From DASUPK01 sp963724665 (GTDB lineage: Bacteria; Actinomycetota; Thermoleophilia; Solirubrobacterales; 70-9), in assembly GCA_963724665.1 (NCBI GenBank), contig CAVRVH010000012.1, positions 1,116,001 to 1,180,000 on the forward strand: a stretch of DNA of 64,000 nucleotides, written 5' to 3'. How positions within the stretch are numbered: the first letter of the stretch is position 1; every line of letters begins with the position of its first letter. Of this stretch, positions 7,641 to 13,499 are shown one piece after another. A model generated the notes under the pieces. The model saw nothing but the letters and a program-made list of their open reading frames with translations, was not told the origin of the DNA and ran no database searches. Position numbers and translations under genes: made by a program.

Positions 7641-8162
7641 ATGAAGCGAAGGTACGTTTTTGCGGGATTCGCGCTGGTCGCGGCGCTCGCAGTTGTATCG
7701 CCAGCGCTCGGCGGCCCGTCGCTGAGATCACTGGTCAAGAGCGAGGTTGCGAAACAGCTCTCCACGGCCCAGACCGCGAAGAAGGGCAAGCGGGGACCGC
7801 CAGGACCCGCGGGTCCGCCTGGAGCCAATGGCATCAACGGCACCAACGGCGCGCCAGCCACGAAGCTTTTCGCGGCGATTGACCAAGATTGTGCGTCGGT
7901 CGCACGTTCGAGCGGCGGCGTTACGGTGGCAATTTCGGGGGCAAGTGCCTCGATTTGCATCGTTACGTTCCCTCAGGCCGTCGCGCAATGCGTCCCGGTC
8001 GTCACGCTCCGACAGGGCGGCTCAAGTGGGGAGCTGTCGGCGGCTGGCAGCCAAGACGGGGCTTCTGTCACCGACCATCAGGTCATAGTCAGTTACCACA
8101 ACTCCGCCGGTGCGCCCATCACCTCGAGTCGCCAGTCGTTCTTCATCGCAGTGTTCTGCTGA
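7641..8162 (+). CDS. Exported collagen-like protein
   Basis: A 173-residue secreted protein. Signal peptide: MKRRYVFAGFALVAALAVVSPALG. A short helix (LRSLVKSEVAKQL) is followed by about eight Gly-X-Y triplets, GKRGPPGPAGPPGANG and then INGTNGAP, the pattern of collagen triple helices. The C-terminal globular part has four Cys (DQDCASV, ASICIVT, AQCVPV, and the final C). The layout suggests a trimeric surface protein with a head domain. AAGGAGGG precedes the ATG. Confidence 0.8.
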   Translation: MKRRYVFAGFALVAALAVVSPALGGPSLRSLVKSEVAKQLSTAQTAKKGKRGPPGPAGPPGANGINGTNGAPATKLFAAIDQDCASVARSSGGVTVAISGASASICIVTFPQAVAQCVPVVTLRQGGSSGELSAAGSQDGASVTDHQVIVSYHNSAGAPITSSRQSFFIAVFC

Positions 8163-8193
8163 GAAGGCGCAATTGCTGCCGGTTTAGCGGCTA

Positions 8194-8238
8194 CTGCTTT
8201 GGACGAAAAGCAGCGGTACTGCTTTGCATGGAAAGCAG
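8194..8238. repeat. HA-HB paired hairpin repeat
   Basis: HA CTGCTTT-GGACGA-AAAGCAG at 8194-8213, a 5-nt spacer, then HB CTGCTTT-GCATGG-AAAGCAG at 8219-8238. Both stems are perfect. Because all arms are alike, the two can also fold into one long hairpin. GATACT follows 13 nt after HB. The layout recalls REP doublets, though no REP-type transposase gene is in the window. Confidence 0.85.
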
Positions 8239-8251
8239 CGGTCCGCCGCGA

Positions 8252-8266
8252 GATACTGCGTGGGCG
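8252..8266 (+). promoter_or_regulatory. GATACT -10 box behind HB hairpin
   Basis: GATACT at 8252-8257 with 9 nt to the ATG at 8267. TGGAAA inside HB (8229-8234) lies 17 nt upstream and could act as a -35 box (4 of 6 matches to TTGACA). The HB hairpin may therefore carry part of the promoter. Confidence 0.5.
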
Positions 8267-8719
8267 ATGTCGGAGGAGAACATGGAGGCCGCGGGGCGAG
8301 GCGAGCACAGAGGAGAGGCAGATCGCGTTGATCTGGAGCATGTGCGCCGCAACTACCAGGCTTTCGGGCAAAAAGACTGGGATCAGGCACAGTCGCTGAT
8401 GGATGCAGACATCACGTGGCACGATCCGCCCGGACTGGCGGATGGGGGGGTGCACCGCGGCAGGAAGGCCCTGCGGCGTGCTTGGCGGGAGAACTTCGAG
8501 GAAACGTGGGCGGAGTTCCGCCTCGAACCGCAACAAATGATCCCCTCCGGCGACCTGCTCTTCGTCCACGTGGTGCTGAGCGGGCGTTCCAAACACGAGG
8601 CGCTCGAAATCTCGATGGACGTGTTCCAGGTTTGGACGTTTCGCCAGGGACTCGCCGTCAAGCAGGAGGCCTTCTTGGACCGGGACGAGGCCCTCAAAGC
8701 CGCGGGCCTGTCGGAGTAG
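8267..8719 (+). CDS. NTF2/SnoaL-like protein, first of tandem array
   Basis: A 150-residue NTF2-like protein. After MSEENMEAAG comes an unusual charged insert of about 15 residues (RGEHRGEADRVDLEHV) before the normal helix RRNYQAFGQKDWDQAQSLM. The usual DADITWHDPPGL, HRGRKALRRAW and EALKAAGLSE ending are present. The ATG at 8267 is preferred over an in-frame ATG at 8228 within the hairpin loop, because that upstream reading is not kept in frame at the 11.7 kb copy. Three nt separate it from the next paralog. Confidence 0.85.
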   Translation: MSEENMEAAGRGEHRGEADRVDLEHVRRNYQAFGQKDWDQAQSLMDADITWHDPPGLADGGVHRGRKALRRAWRENFEETWAEFRLEPQQMIPSGDLLFVHVVLSGRSKHEALEISMDVFQVWTFRQGLAVKQEAFLDRDEALKAAGLSE

Positions 8720-8722
8720 GCG

Positions 8723-9124
8723 ATGTCGGAGGAGAACGTCGCGCTGCAGCACCGAGTGATTGACGACTTCAACCGACGCGACCTCGATGCCTACCTGGCG
8801 TTGGTCGACCCGGAGGTCGAGTTCACCCCCTACGAGGTTTCGGTCCAAGGCGGCGACCCCTACCGCGGCCACGCCGGCGTGCGGAAATGGTGGAAGGACT
8901 CCTTCGCGGTCCTCCTGGAGGTCAGGGCGGAGGTGTACGAGGTGCGTGACCTCGGTTCGATCACGTTGGTGCGTGGGTGCCTTCGCGGGCGAGGGGCCGA
9001 GAGTCGGGCGGCCTTTGAGCGGACTATGTGGCTGGTCGCCGAGTGGCGCACTAGGAAGATCGTCTGGTGGGGCGCCTTCGCGAGCGAGGCCGAGGCCCTC
9101 GAAGCCGCCGGGCTGTCGGAGTAG
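8723..9124 (+). CDS. NTF2/SnoaL-like protein, second of tandem array
   Basis: A 133-residue NTF2-like protein: MSEENVALQHRVIDDFNRRD, DPEVEFTPYEVSVQGGDPYRG, then VRKWWKDSFAVLLEV, ending EALEAAGLSE. The stop of the upstream gene is only 3 nt before its ATG, and the last codons of that gene (TCG GAG) supply a GGAG ribosome site 6 nt from the start. The three array genes should be one transcript with coupled translation. The ligand is unknown. Confidence 0.88.
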   Translation: MSEENVALQHRVIDDFNRRDLDAYLALVDPEVEFTPYEVSVQGGDPYRGHAGVRKWWKDSFAVLLEVRAEVYEVRDLGSITLVRGCLRGRGAESRAAFERTMWLVAEWRTRKIVWWGAFASEAEALEAAGLSE

Positions 9125-9127
9125 GCG

Positions 9128-9526
9128 ATGTCGGAGGAGAACGTGGAGGTCGTGCGGCGGGCGTTCGAAGCCTGGAATCAGGGCGGCGCGGAGTCCGCCA
9201 AGCGGTTCTGGTCTGAGGACTACGAGTTCCACGATCCCCCAAACTTTCCCGACCCGCGAGTGGTGCGGGGCAGGGATGCCGTCGCTGCCTATTTGAAGGA
9301 TCAGACCAGCGTTATCGGCGACCTGAAGGTGACGATCGTCGATGTGAGAGCGCGGGATGAGACAGTGGTGGTGCGGATCGAGGCGACCGCCCATGGGGCC
9401 GAAAGCGGCGTTGACGTTCCCGTCGAAGCCACGCAGGTATTCGAGGTCGCGGCCGGCAGGCTTCAGCGTGGGCGGATATTCATGACTTGGGACGAAGCCC
9501 TCGAAGCCGCCGGTCTGTCGGAGTAG
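9128..9526 (+). CDS. NTF2/SnoaL-like protein, third of tandem array
   Basis: A 132-residue NTF2-like protein and the most typical of the group: MSEENVEVVRRAFEAWNQGG, YEFHDPPNFPDPRVVRGRDA, and the end DEALEAAGLSE. It repeats the stop-GCG-ATG junction of its neighbour. The stop codon is directly followed by an HA hairpin at 9527. It is most like the gene at 8267 in the HDPPxx motif, which points to local duplication. Confidence 0.9.
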   Translation: MSEENVEVVRRAFEAWNQGGAESAKRFWSEDYEFHDPPNFPDPRVVRGRDAVAAYLKDQTSVIGDLKVTIVDVRARDETVVVRIEATAHGAESGVDVPVEATQVFEVAAGRLQRGRIFMTWDEALEAAGLSE

Positions 9527-9570
9527 TGCTTTGGACGAAAAGCGGCGCTGCTGCCTATGCGGGGCGGGGG
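9527..9570. repeat. HA hairpin with degenerate HB
   Basis: TGCTTTGGACGAAAAGCG at 9527-9544 is an HA copy touching the stop codon of the NTF2-like gene. At the exact HB position (5-nt spacer, 9551) only CTGC of HB is kept, followed by a G-rich stretch. The HA outer pair is a possible T-G wobble. Confidence 0.55.
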
Positions 9571-9594
9571 CCAGCTAGCGAAAAACTGCGAGGG

Positions 9595-9825
9595 TCAATC
9601 CCCCCGCTGTCCCGCCAGGTTCGTCAGGTGGTCGCGCCAATCCGAGTCGATCTTGTCGAGCATCGGATCGAAGGCGTCGACGCCGGCAGTCACAGCGCTG
9701 AGGTAGTAGCGACGGGTGCCATCGTCCATGACGTCCGTCGGCTTCACCTCGGTCTGCTTCTCGAGTTCGTCGACGATCTCCCACCCTCGATCGTCATTGG
9801 CTCGCAGTGCGATTTCGGCAGCCAC
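9595..9825 (-). CDS. Small hypothetical protein, 76 aa
   Basis: Not recognised. A 76-residue, acidic soluble protein beginning MAAEIALRANDDRGWEIVDE, with a possible helix-strand layout (KPTDVMDDGTRRYYLSAVT, FDPMLDKIDSDWRDHL). The start is GTG at 9825 with a weak AAAGG 8 nt upstream. Two CTCGGATACC palindromes lie 33-66 nt upstream and may be its operators. Confidence 0.55.
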   Translation of the reverse strand: MAAEIALRANDDRGWEIVDELEKQTEVKPTDVMDDGTRRYYLSAVTAGVDAFDPMLDKIDSDWRDHLTNLAGQRGD

Positions 9826-9857
9826 CGAACGCCTTTCTATGGACCCCGCCCCTAGTT

Positions 9858-9891
9858 CTCGGATACCGAGCTAGGTCTCTCGGATACCAAG
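9858..9891. promoter_or_regulatory. Two palindromes 21 bp apart
   Basis: CTCGGATACCGAG at 9858-9870 (perfect) and CTCGGATACCAAG at 9879-9891 (one mismatch) start 21 bp apart, about two helix turns, so a dimeric regulator could bind both on the same face. The same palindrome stands at 4841-4853 before the GlsB-like gene. They lie upstream of the minus-strand gene at 9595-9825. Confidence 0.5.
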
Positions 9892-9902
9892 CTGCCCTCA
9901 AG

Positions 9903-9984
9903 TGACGGTACCGGCCCGATTTGCGCCCCATGTAAGGCGGCGTAAGCGGGGACCCATGGCCTGTCGCTGCTCGCACTGAAAGTG
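9903..9984 (+). pseudogene. Truncated inverted copy of XRE promoter and start
   Basis: From GGTACCGGCCCGATTT at 9907 to the ATG at 9956 and on to about 9975, this strand matches the reverse complement of 6058 back to about 5990, i.e. the XRE upstream region and its first codons (ATGGCCTGTCGC against ATGGCCGGTCGC). The match dies out about 25 nt into the gene, and an HB hairpin begins at 9985. The rest of 9826-10132 shows only the palindromes, this fragment and HB; no gene. Confidence 0.7.
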
Positions 9985-10004
9985 CTGCTTTGCATGGAAA
10001 GCAG
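9985..10004. repeat. Solo HB hairpin repeat
   Basis: CTGCTTT-GCATGG-AAAGCAG, identical to other HB copies. No GATACT box follows. The left neighbour is the truncated XRE copy, in the place where HA would be expected. Confidence 0.8.
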
Positions 10005-10132
10005 TAGCGGCGGTTAGCGCCTGGTCGTGTCGGCATCGATTGAGCAGTGTTGATAGCTGGCCTCGCCTGATGGAAGATGGACCAATGGCTTCGCTACGTG
10101 CGTGCTAAGCCCCGGCGAAGAAGGAGGAAGGG

Positions 10133-10738
10133 ATGAAGGCTTTGAAAAGCCCGTCGCCCGCGATGCTGGTTGCACTCGTGGCGCTGATCGTGGCGCTTGG
10201 CGGCACCGCGGTCGCGGGCGGAGTGCTCAATAAGAAGAAGGTCAACAAGATCATCACCAACAGGGCTCCCGGGCTCTCCGTAAATCACGCCAACACCGCG
10301 GGCTCGGCTGCCAACGCAGACTCGGCTACCAAGGCAGACACGGCGACGTCGGCGGCCTCAGTCGGCGGGGTCTCGATCCAGCCCCTTTCGCTCTCCCTGG
10401 TGGATGGCCCCTCGTTCGCAACGCCGATCGACGTCAGCGGCAGCCAGGTCAACGTGACCTGCCTCAGTGGGGGCGTACAGCTCGAGATCGATCGCGGGGT
10501 GTCAGGCCCACCGATTTCCGGGCAATGGATCAGGAACGGTTTAACCCCGCTGGTCGCCCACCCACCGCCAGGCGGAGGGTTCTCGTCAGGGACTCTGGGC
10601 GTACAAGGGTTCACCGCGACCATCCGCGAGAGCTCTGGCCGGGTGACGAGGCTTATCGCCGATTCCTTCTACGAGGCGAACGCCTACGGAGGACCTGAAG
10701 ACTGCTTTGTTCAGGGAACCATCGAGCGCTTCGGATAG
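10133..10738 (+). CDS. Exported hypothetical protein with Ala/Asn repeat stalk
   Basis: A 201-residue secreted protein. The N-terminus is a signal or anchor segment (SPAMLVALVALIVALGG TAVAG), then VLNKKKVNKIITNRAPG, then an Ala-rich heptad-like stretch HANTAGSAANADSATKADTA, which may form a stalk. The C-terminal domain has two Cys (VNVTCLSG, EDCFVQG) and a Gly/Pro loop. I recall this N-terminal arrangement as common in Thermoleophilia. AAGGAGGAAGG precedes the ATG. Confidence 0.75.
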   Translation: MKALKSPSPAMLVALVALIVALGGTAVAGGVLNKKKVNKIITNRAPGLSVNHANTAGSAANADSATKADTATSAASVGGVSIQPLSLSLVDGPSFATPIDVSGSQVNVTCLSGGVQLEIDRGVSGPPISGQWIRNGLTPLVAHPPPGGGFSSGTLGVQGFTATIRESSGRVTRLIADSFYEANAYGGPEDCFVQGTIERFG

Positions 10739-10779
10739 GGCGCCTGGCGGGCGCGACGCGCGTTGAGCGCCTGCGGTAG

Positions 10780-10824
10780 CCGCATTGGACGAGAAGCAGC
10801 ACTCCCGCTTTGCATGGAAAGCGG
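10780..10824. repeat. HA-HB paired repeat with compensatory change
   Basis: A diverged HA at 10780-10799 (CCGCATTGGACGAGAAGCAG), the usual 5-nt spacer, and HB at 10805-10824 reading CCGCTTT-GCATGG-AAAGCGG. In this HB the second pair of the stem changed from T-A to C-G on both sides, so the stem is kept. Here no GATACT box follows. Confidence 0.75.
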
Positions 10825-10932
10825 CGGCTTTTGGGCTAAGTGCTACTGGACCTTCGTCGGAGCGCGGGCTGGCCCCCTGCGATGCTGGTCGCGCGGCTGA
10901 ACGGACCGCAACCCTGCGGTAGCCTCTGCGGT

Positions 10933-11640
10933 GTGCGGAGAAGGAAATCGGGCCGCCGCAGGTTGCTCGGCCCCGTGGCCTTGGTGGCACTTAGCGGACT
11001 GCTTGGAGTGGTCGTCATGAGCGCCTCGTCAGTCGCGTCCGGTGCGGGCCCCGAGGCGCTCGCCAACGCCGCCAAGAAGAAGCGGAAGCCGCAGAGCGCC
11101 GCTGGCCTCTACGTCGGTGTGACGGATCTCCTCTACCAGAGGAATCAGGCATCGGTGACTTTCCGGCTGACCCGCGACGGCACCATGGCCGGCTTCCGAG
11201 TAGACGTCCAGCTCGACTGCATAGTCGAAACCGGCAATCCCGAGCCGCCGTTCTACAGGAAGGGGGACACCATCGCGCCTCCCCCGATGTCGATCGGCCC
11301 TCTCCCGCGTAGGGGACTGCCGGTCGGCAGGACCTTTCTCTACCAGGATCCGTTGCCGCAGCCGCCGGGTTCCACGGGTTTCCCACCGCCGGGATCGCCG
11401 CCGTTTCGCGGGATCTACGTCAGCGGCAGGACCGTCGCGCCCGTGACAACCGGTCCTCCCCCTCTGCTCCCAGGCGCCCGGATCCAGGGGCAGGCGAACC
11501 TGGCCACCTTCAGCGACACGTGGGGGGCGATCGGCACGGAGGAGTGCGATGCGACGGGCAGCAGGGACACCTCTGGCGAGTGGTGGGGATTCGATTGGGC
11601 GGCCAAGAAGGCCACCCCGAAGCGGCACAAGAAGGGGTAA
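10933..11640 (+). CDS. Exported hypothetical protein, Pro-rich
   Basis: Function unknown, about 235 residues. A GTG at 10933 gives a basic start and hydrophobic segment (RRRLLGPVALVALSGLLGVV) with likely cleavage near ASSVASGAG. The mature part has a short Lys cluster AAKKKRKPQ, a beta-rich domain (GLYVGVTDLLYQ, SVTFRLTRDGTMAGFRVDV) with two Cys, and a Pro-rich loop region. TAGCCT at 10920-10925 lies 7 nt before the GTG, suggesting a leaderless mRNA. The frame is open further upstream, so the start is uncertain. Confidence 0.6.
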   Translation: MRRRKSGRRRLLGPVALVALSGLLGVVVMSASSVASGAGPEALANAAKKKRKPQSAAGLYVGVTDLLYQRNQASVTFRLTRDGTMAGFRVDVQLDCIVETGNPEPPFYRKGDTIAPPPMSIGPLPRRGLPVGRTFLYQDPLPQPPGSTGFPPPGSPPFRGIYVSGRTVAPVTTGPPPLLPGARIQGQANLATFSDTWGAIGTEECDATGSRDTSGEWWGFDWAAKKATPKRHKKG

Positions 11641-11729
11641 GAAGGGCAAGAGCTAGCCTGGTCGGACGCGGAACGGCGGCGACCCACGGCAACGAGCTGA
11701 GCACCGCTCCGCGAGTCCGGTGGTGACTA

Positions 11730-11775
11730 CTGCTTTGGACGAAAAAGCAGCACCCCTGCTTTGCATGGAAAGCAG
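11730..11775. repeat. HA-HB paired hairpin repeat
   Basis: HA with one extra A in the right side (11730-11750), a 5-nt spacer, and a perfect HB CTGCTTT-GCATGG-AAAGCAG at 11756-11775. GATACT follows at 11788-11793 and the NTF2-like ATG at 11803, the same order as at 8194-8267. Confidence 0.85.
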
Positions 11776-11787
11776 CGGTCTGGGGGA

Positions 11788-11802
11788 GATACTGCGTGGG
11801 CG
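11788..11802 (+). promoter_or_regulatory. GATACT -10 box behind HB hairpin
   Basis: GATACT at 11788-11793, then GCGTGGGCG and ATG, identical in the last 15 nt to the site at 8252-8266. TGGAAA within HB lies 16 nt upstream as a possible -35 box. Confidence 0.5.
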
Positions 11803-12204
11803 ATGTCGCAAGAGAACGTCGAGCATGCATGGCGAGCCGCTCGTGCCTGGAATGAGGGCGGTGTCGAGGCGTTCCTGTCGTACCTGGACCCCGAGGTCAT
11901 CTGGCATGCCCCCCAGGAGTCGATGGAGCCTGGTGACTACCGCGGGCATGCCGGCGTGCGTGACTACTTCGGTCGCCTGACCGAGGTTTTCGACGAGCAA
12001 CGAACGGAGCCCGTCGACGTCATCGACGTCGATGCCGAGCGCGTGATCGCGGTCGTCCGGGTGATAGCTCGAAGCGAGAAGTTCGGAACGGAGATCGACG
12101 CCGAATGGTCTTGGCTGATCAGGACACGTGACGGGAAGAGCATCGAGGTATGGACCTTCACCGACCGTGGGCAGGCCCTCGAGGCCGCCGGCCTGTCGGA
12201 GTAG
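11803..12204 (+). CDS. NTF2/SnoaL-like protein (MSQEN variant)
   Basis: A 133-residue NTF2-like protein: MSQENVEHAWRAARAWNEGG, DPEVIWHAPQES, YRGHAGVRDYFGRL, and the end QALEAAGLSE. It lies behind an HA-HB repeat and a GATACT box, like the gene at 8267. It is convergent with another NTF2-like gene only 3 nt away, whose sequence is more distant, so the pair is not a simple duplication. Confidence 0.88.
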   Translation: MSQENVEHAWRAARAWNEGGVEAFLSYLDPEVIWHAPQESMEPGDYRGHAGVRDYFGRLTEVFDEQRTEPVDVIDVDAERVIAVVRVIARSEKFGTEIDAEWSWLIRTRDGKSIEVWTFTDRGQALEAAGLSE

Positions 12205-12207
12205 TGC

Positions 12208-12606
12208 CTATCCGGCCTGGATCCCAGCCGCTCGGAGCCCGTCTGCTCGCTCATCGAAGCCTTCCTGGCTGATGAGCTTTCCGTCCCTGAGCGTGAACAC
12301 ATAGATCCATTCGCGATCGACTTCGATCCCGCTTCGACGCCCTCGGAGTTTGAGGCTTGCCCGCATAAAGACCTTGTCGCCCGACTCCTCGAACTCCTCG
12401 GGAAGCCATTCACCCTCCGACCAATGAGCAGCAAAGCGCTCCAGATATCGGCGAACTGCGTCGGTACCGGTCGCGGTCACCGCGCCGGGCAAGGCGGTGG
12501 CCTCGACCAGCTCTATCGACGAATCGCACAGCCCCAGGGCAGCCTCGACATCGCCCCGGTTACACGCATCGACCCACGCCTTCACCACCTCCAGATTGCC
12601 GGCCAC
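12208..12606 (-). CDS. NTF2/SnoaL-like protein (diverged)
   Basis: A 132-residue NTF2-like protein lacking the MSEEN start and AAGLSE end of the others. It begins AGNLEVVKAWVDACNRGDVE and contains GTDAVRRYLERFAAHW and VFTLRDGKLISQEGF. The start is GTG at 12606 with GATATG at 12615-12620 and 8 nt between, again a leaderless arrangement. The ligand is unknown. Confidence 0.8.
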   Translation of the reverse strand: MAGNLEVVKAWVDACNRGDVEAALGLCDSSIELVEATALPGAVTATGTDAVRRYLERFAAHWSEGEWLPEEFEESGDKVFMRASLKLRGRRSGIEVDREWIYVFTLRDGKLISQEGFDERADGLRAAGIQAG

Positions 12607-12625
12607 CCGCCGACCATATCCCGGG

Positions 12626-13090
12626 TTAGGTCGGCTTGACGGTCATCGCCCAGACGGCGACGAGGCATGCGATCAGGAAGAGCGAGACCAGGCCCGTGGC
12701 GACGCGGGCCGAGACGCTCGGCGTGCCGCCCTCGCCGCGGTTGATCCGGCGGACCGAGATTCCGCCGATGATCAGGGACACGATTAGCAGCAGGAACCCC
12801 ATGTCGGAGACGCCGAAGCCGATACCGATCCAGCTCACATCGGAGTCCTCCAGATGCTCTTTGTGAGCGATCCACTGAGCGCCGCCCCTCATCACGATGT
12901 AACCGGGAAGCGCTGCATAGAAGAGGCTCATGAAACCGAGCTTCGTCAAGGCCGCCGAGCCGCTCCGCCAGGCAGCAATTAGCGAAATCGCGGAGAGCGT
13001 CAGCGCGCCGACCAGGAGCATCGCGCCGAAGATGTGGACGAAGAGCGGGAGGTCCCAGCTGTCGGGGCGAATGAGGGCGAGCACGCTCAT
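12626..13090 (-). CDS. Integral membrane protein, DUF2269-like
   Basis: A 154-residue membrane protein with four hydrophobic segments (LFVHIFGAMLLVGALTLSAIS, GFMSLFYAALPGYIVMRGG, GFLLLIVSLIIGGIS, LVSLFLIACLVAVWAM). The start at 13090 overlaps the upstream gene's stop as ATGA, so the two membrane proteins are translated together. The HxxGxxLLVGxL pattern in segment 1 resembles DUF2269 proteins. It ends a minus-strand operon starting at 15658. Confidence 0.65.
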   Translation of the reverse strand: MSVLALIRPDSWDLPLFVHIFGAMLLVGALTLSAISLIAAWRSGSAALTKLGFMSLFYAALPGYIVMRGGAQWIAHKEHLEDSDVSWIGIGFGVSDMGFLLLIVSLIIGGISVRRINRGEGGTPSVSARVATGLVSLFLIACLVAVWAMTVKPT

Positions 13091-13485
13091 GCCCCCGGCT
13101 TCCAGACCATCACGATGAGCAGGAGCAGGAACCAAAAGACCCGCATCCAGTGCGCGAACGCGGTGCGGCGATCGATCGCTATCGCGGAGTCGTCGCCAGC
13201 CGGCTGCATCCCCCGGCTGGCCTGGGCGCCCGATCCGGTTGCGAGGAACCAGAGGACGAGCGCGGCGATGATCCAGCCGTCGAAGATCCCGTACTCGGGG
13301 CGGTTGAGCGCCAGCCAGACGCCGAAGACCAGCGTGCCGAGGCCGCCGACGCCCCAGAGGATCTCGCCGATCAGCTTCGTCGTCCGGTTCACGGGGCCAC
13401 CCAGGGCGAAGGAGGTGAAGATCACGATTCCCGCGGCGAGGAAAAAGCCCGAGAGGATATGAAAGAAGAGGAGGGCGTGGTACAT
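13087..13485 (-). CDS. Integral membrane protein, DUF2269-like
   Basis: A 132-residue protein with four membrane segments, opening MYHALLFFHILSGFFLAAGI. His and Gly placement in the first segment matches its downstream neighbour, suggesting a heteromeric pair. I choose ATG at 13485, 15 nt after the LLM stop; a start at 13530 would overlap that gene. The hydrophilic loop ASRGMQPAGDDSAIAIDRR faces one side. Role unknown. Confidence 0.65.
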   Translation of the reverse strand: MYHALLFFHILSGFFLAAGIVIFTSFALGGPVNRTTKLIGEILWGVGGLGTLVFGVWLALNRPEYGIFDGWIIAALVLWFLATGSGAQASRGMQPAGDDSAIAIDRRTAFAHWMRVFWFLLLLIVMVWKPGA

Positions 13486-13499
13486 GAGCGGCGGCGATC

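Noticed and set aside
8194..8238. HA-HB pair as an ordinary intrinsic terminator
   Set aside because: No T-rich tail follows either stem, and a promoter-like box and gene start follow within 30 nt.
8228..8266. In-frame ATG within the HB loop giving an MESSGPPRDTAWA extension to the NTF2-like protein
   Set aside because: At the 11.7-kb copy the linker is one base shorter, so the ATG in HB falls out of frame with the gene. The extension is not conserved as protein.
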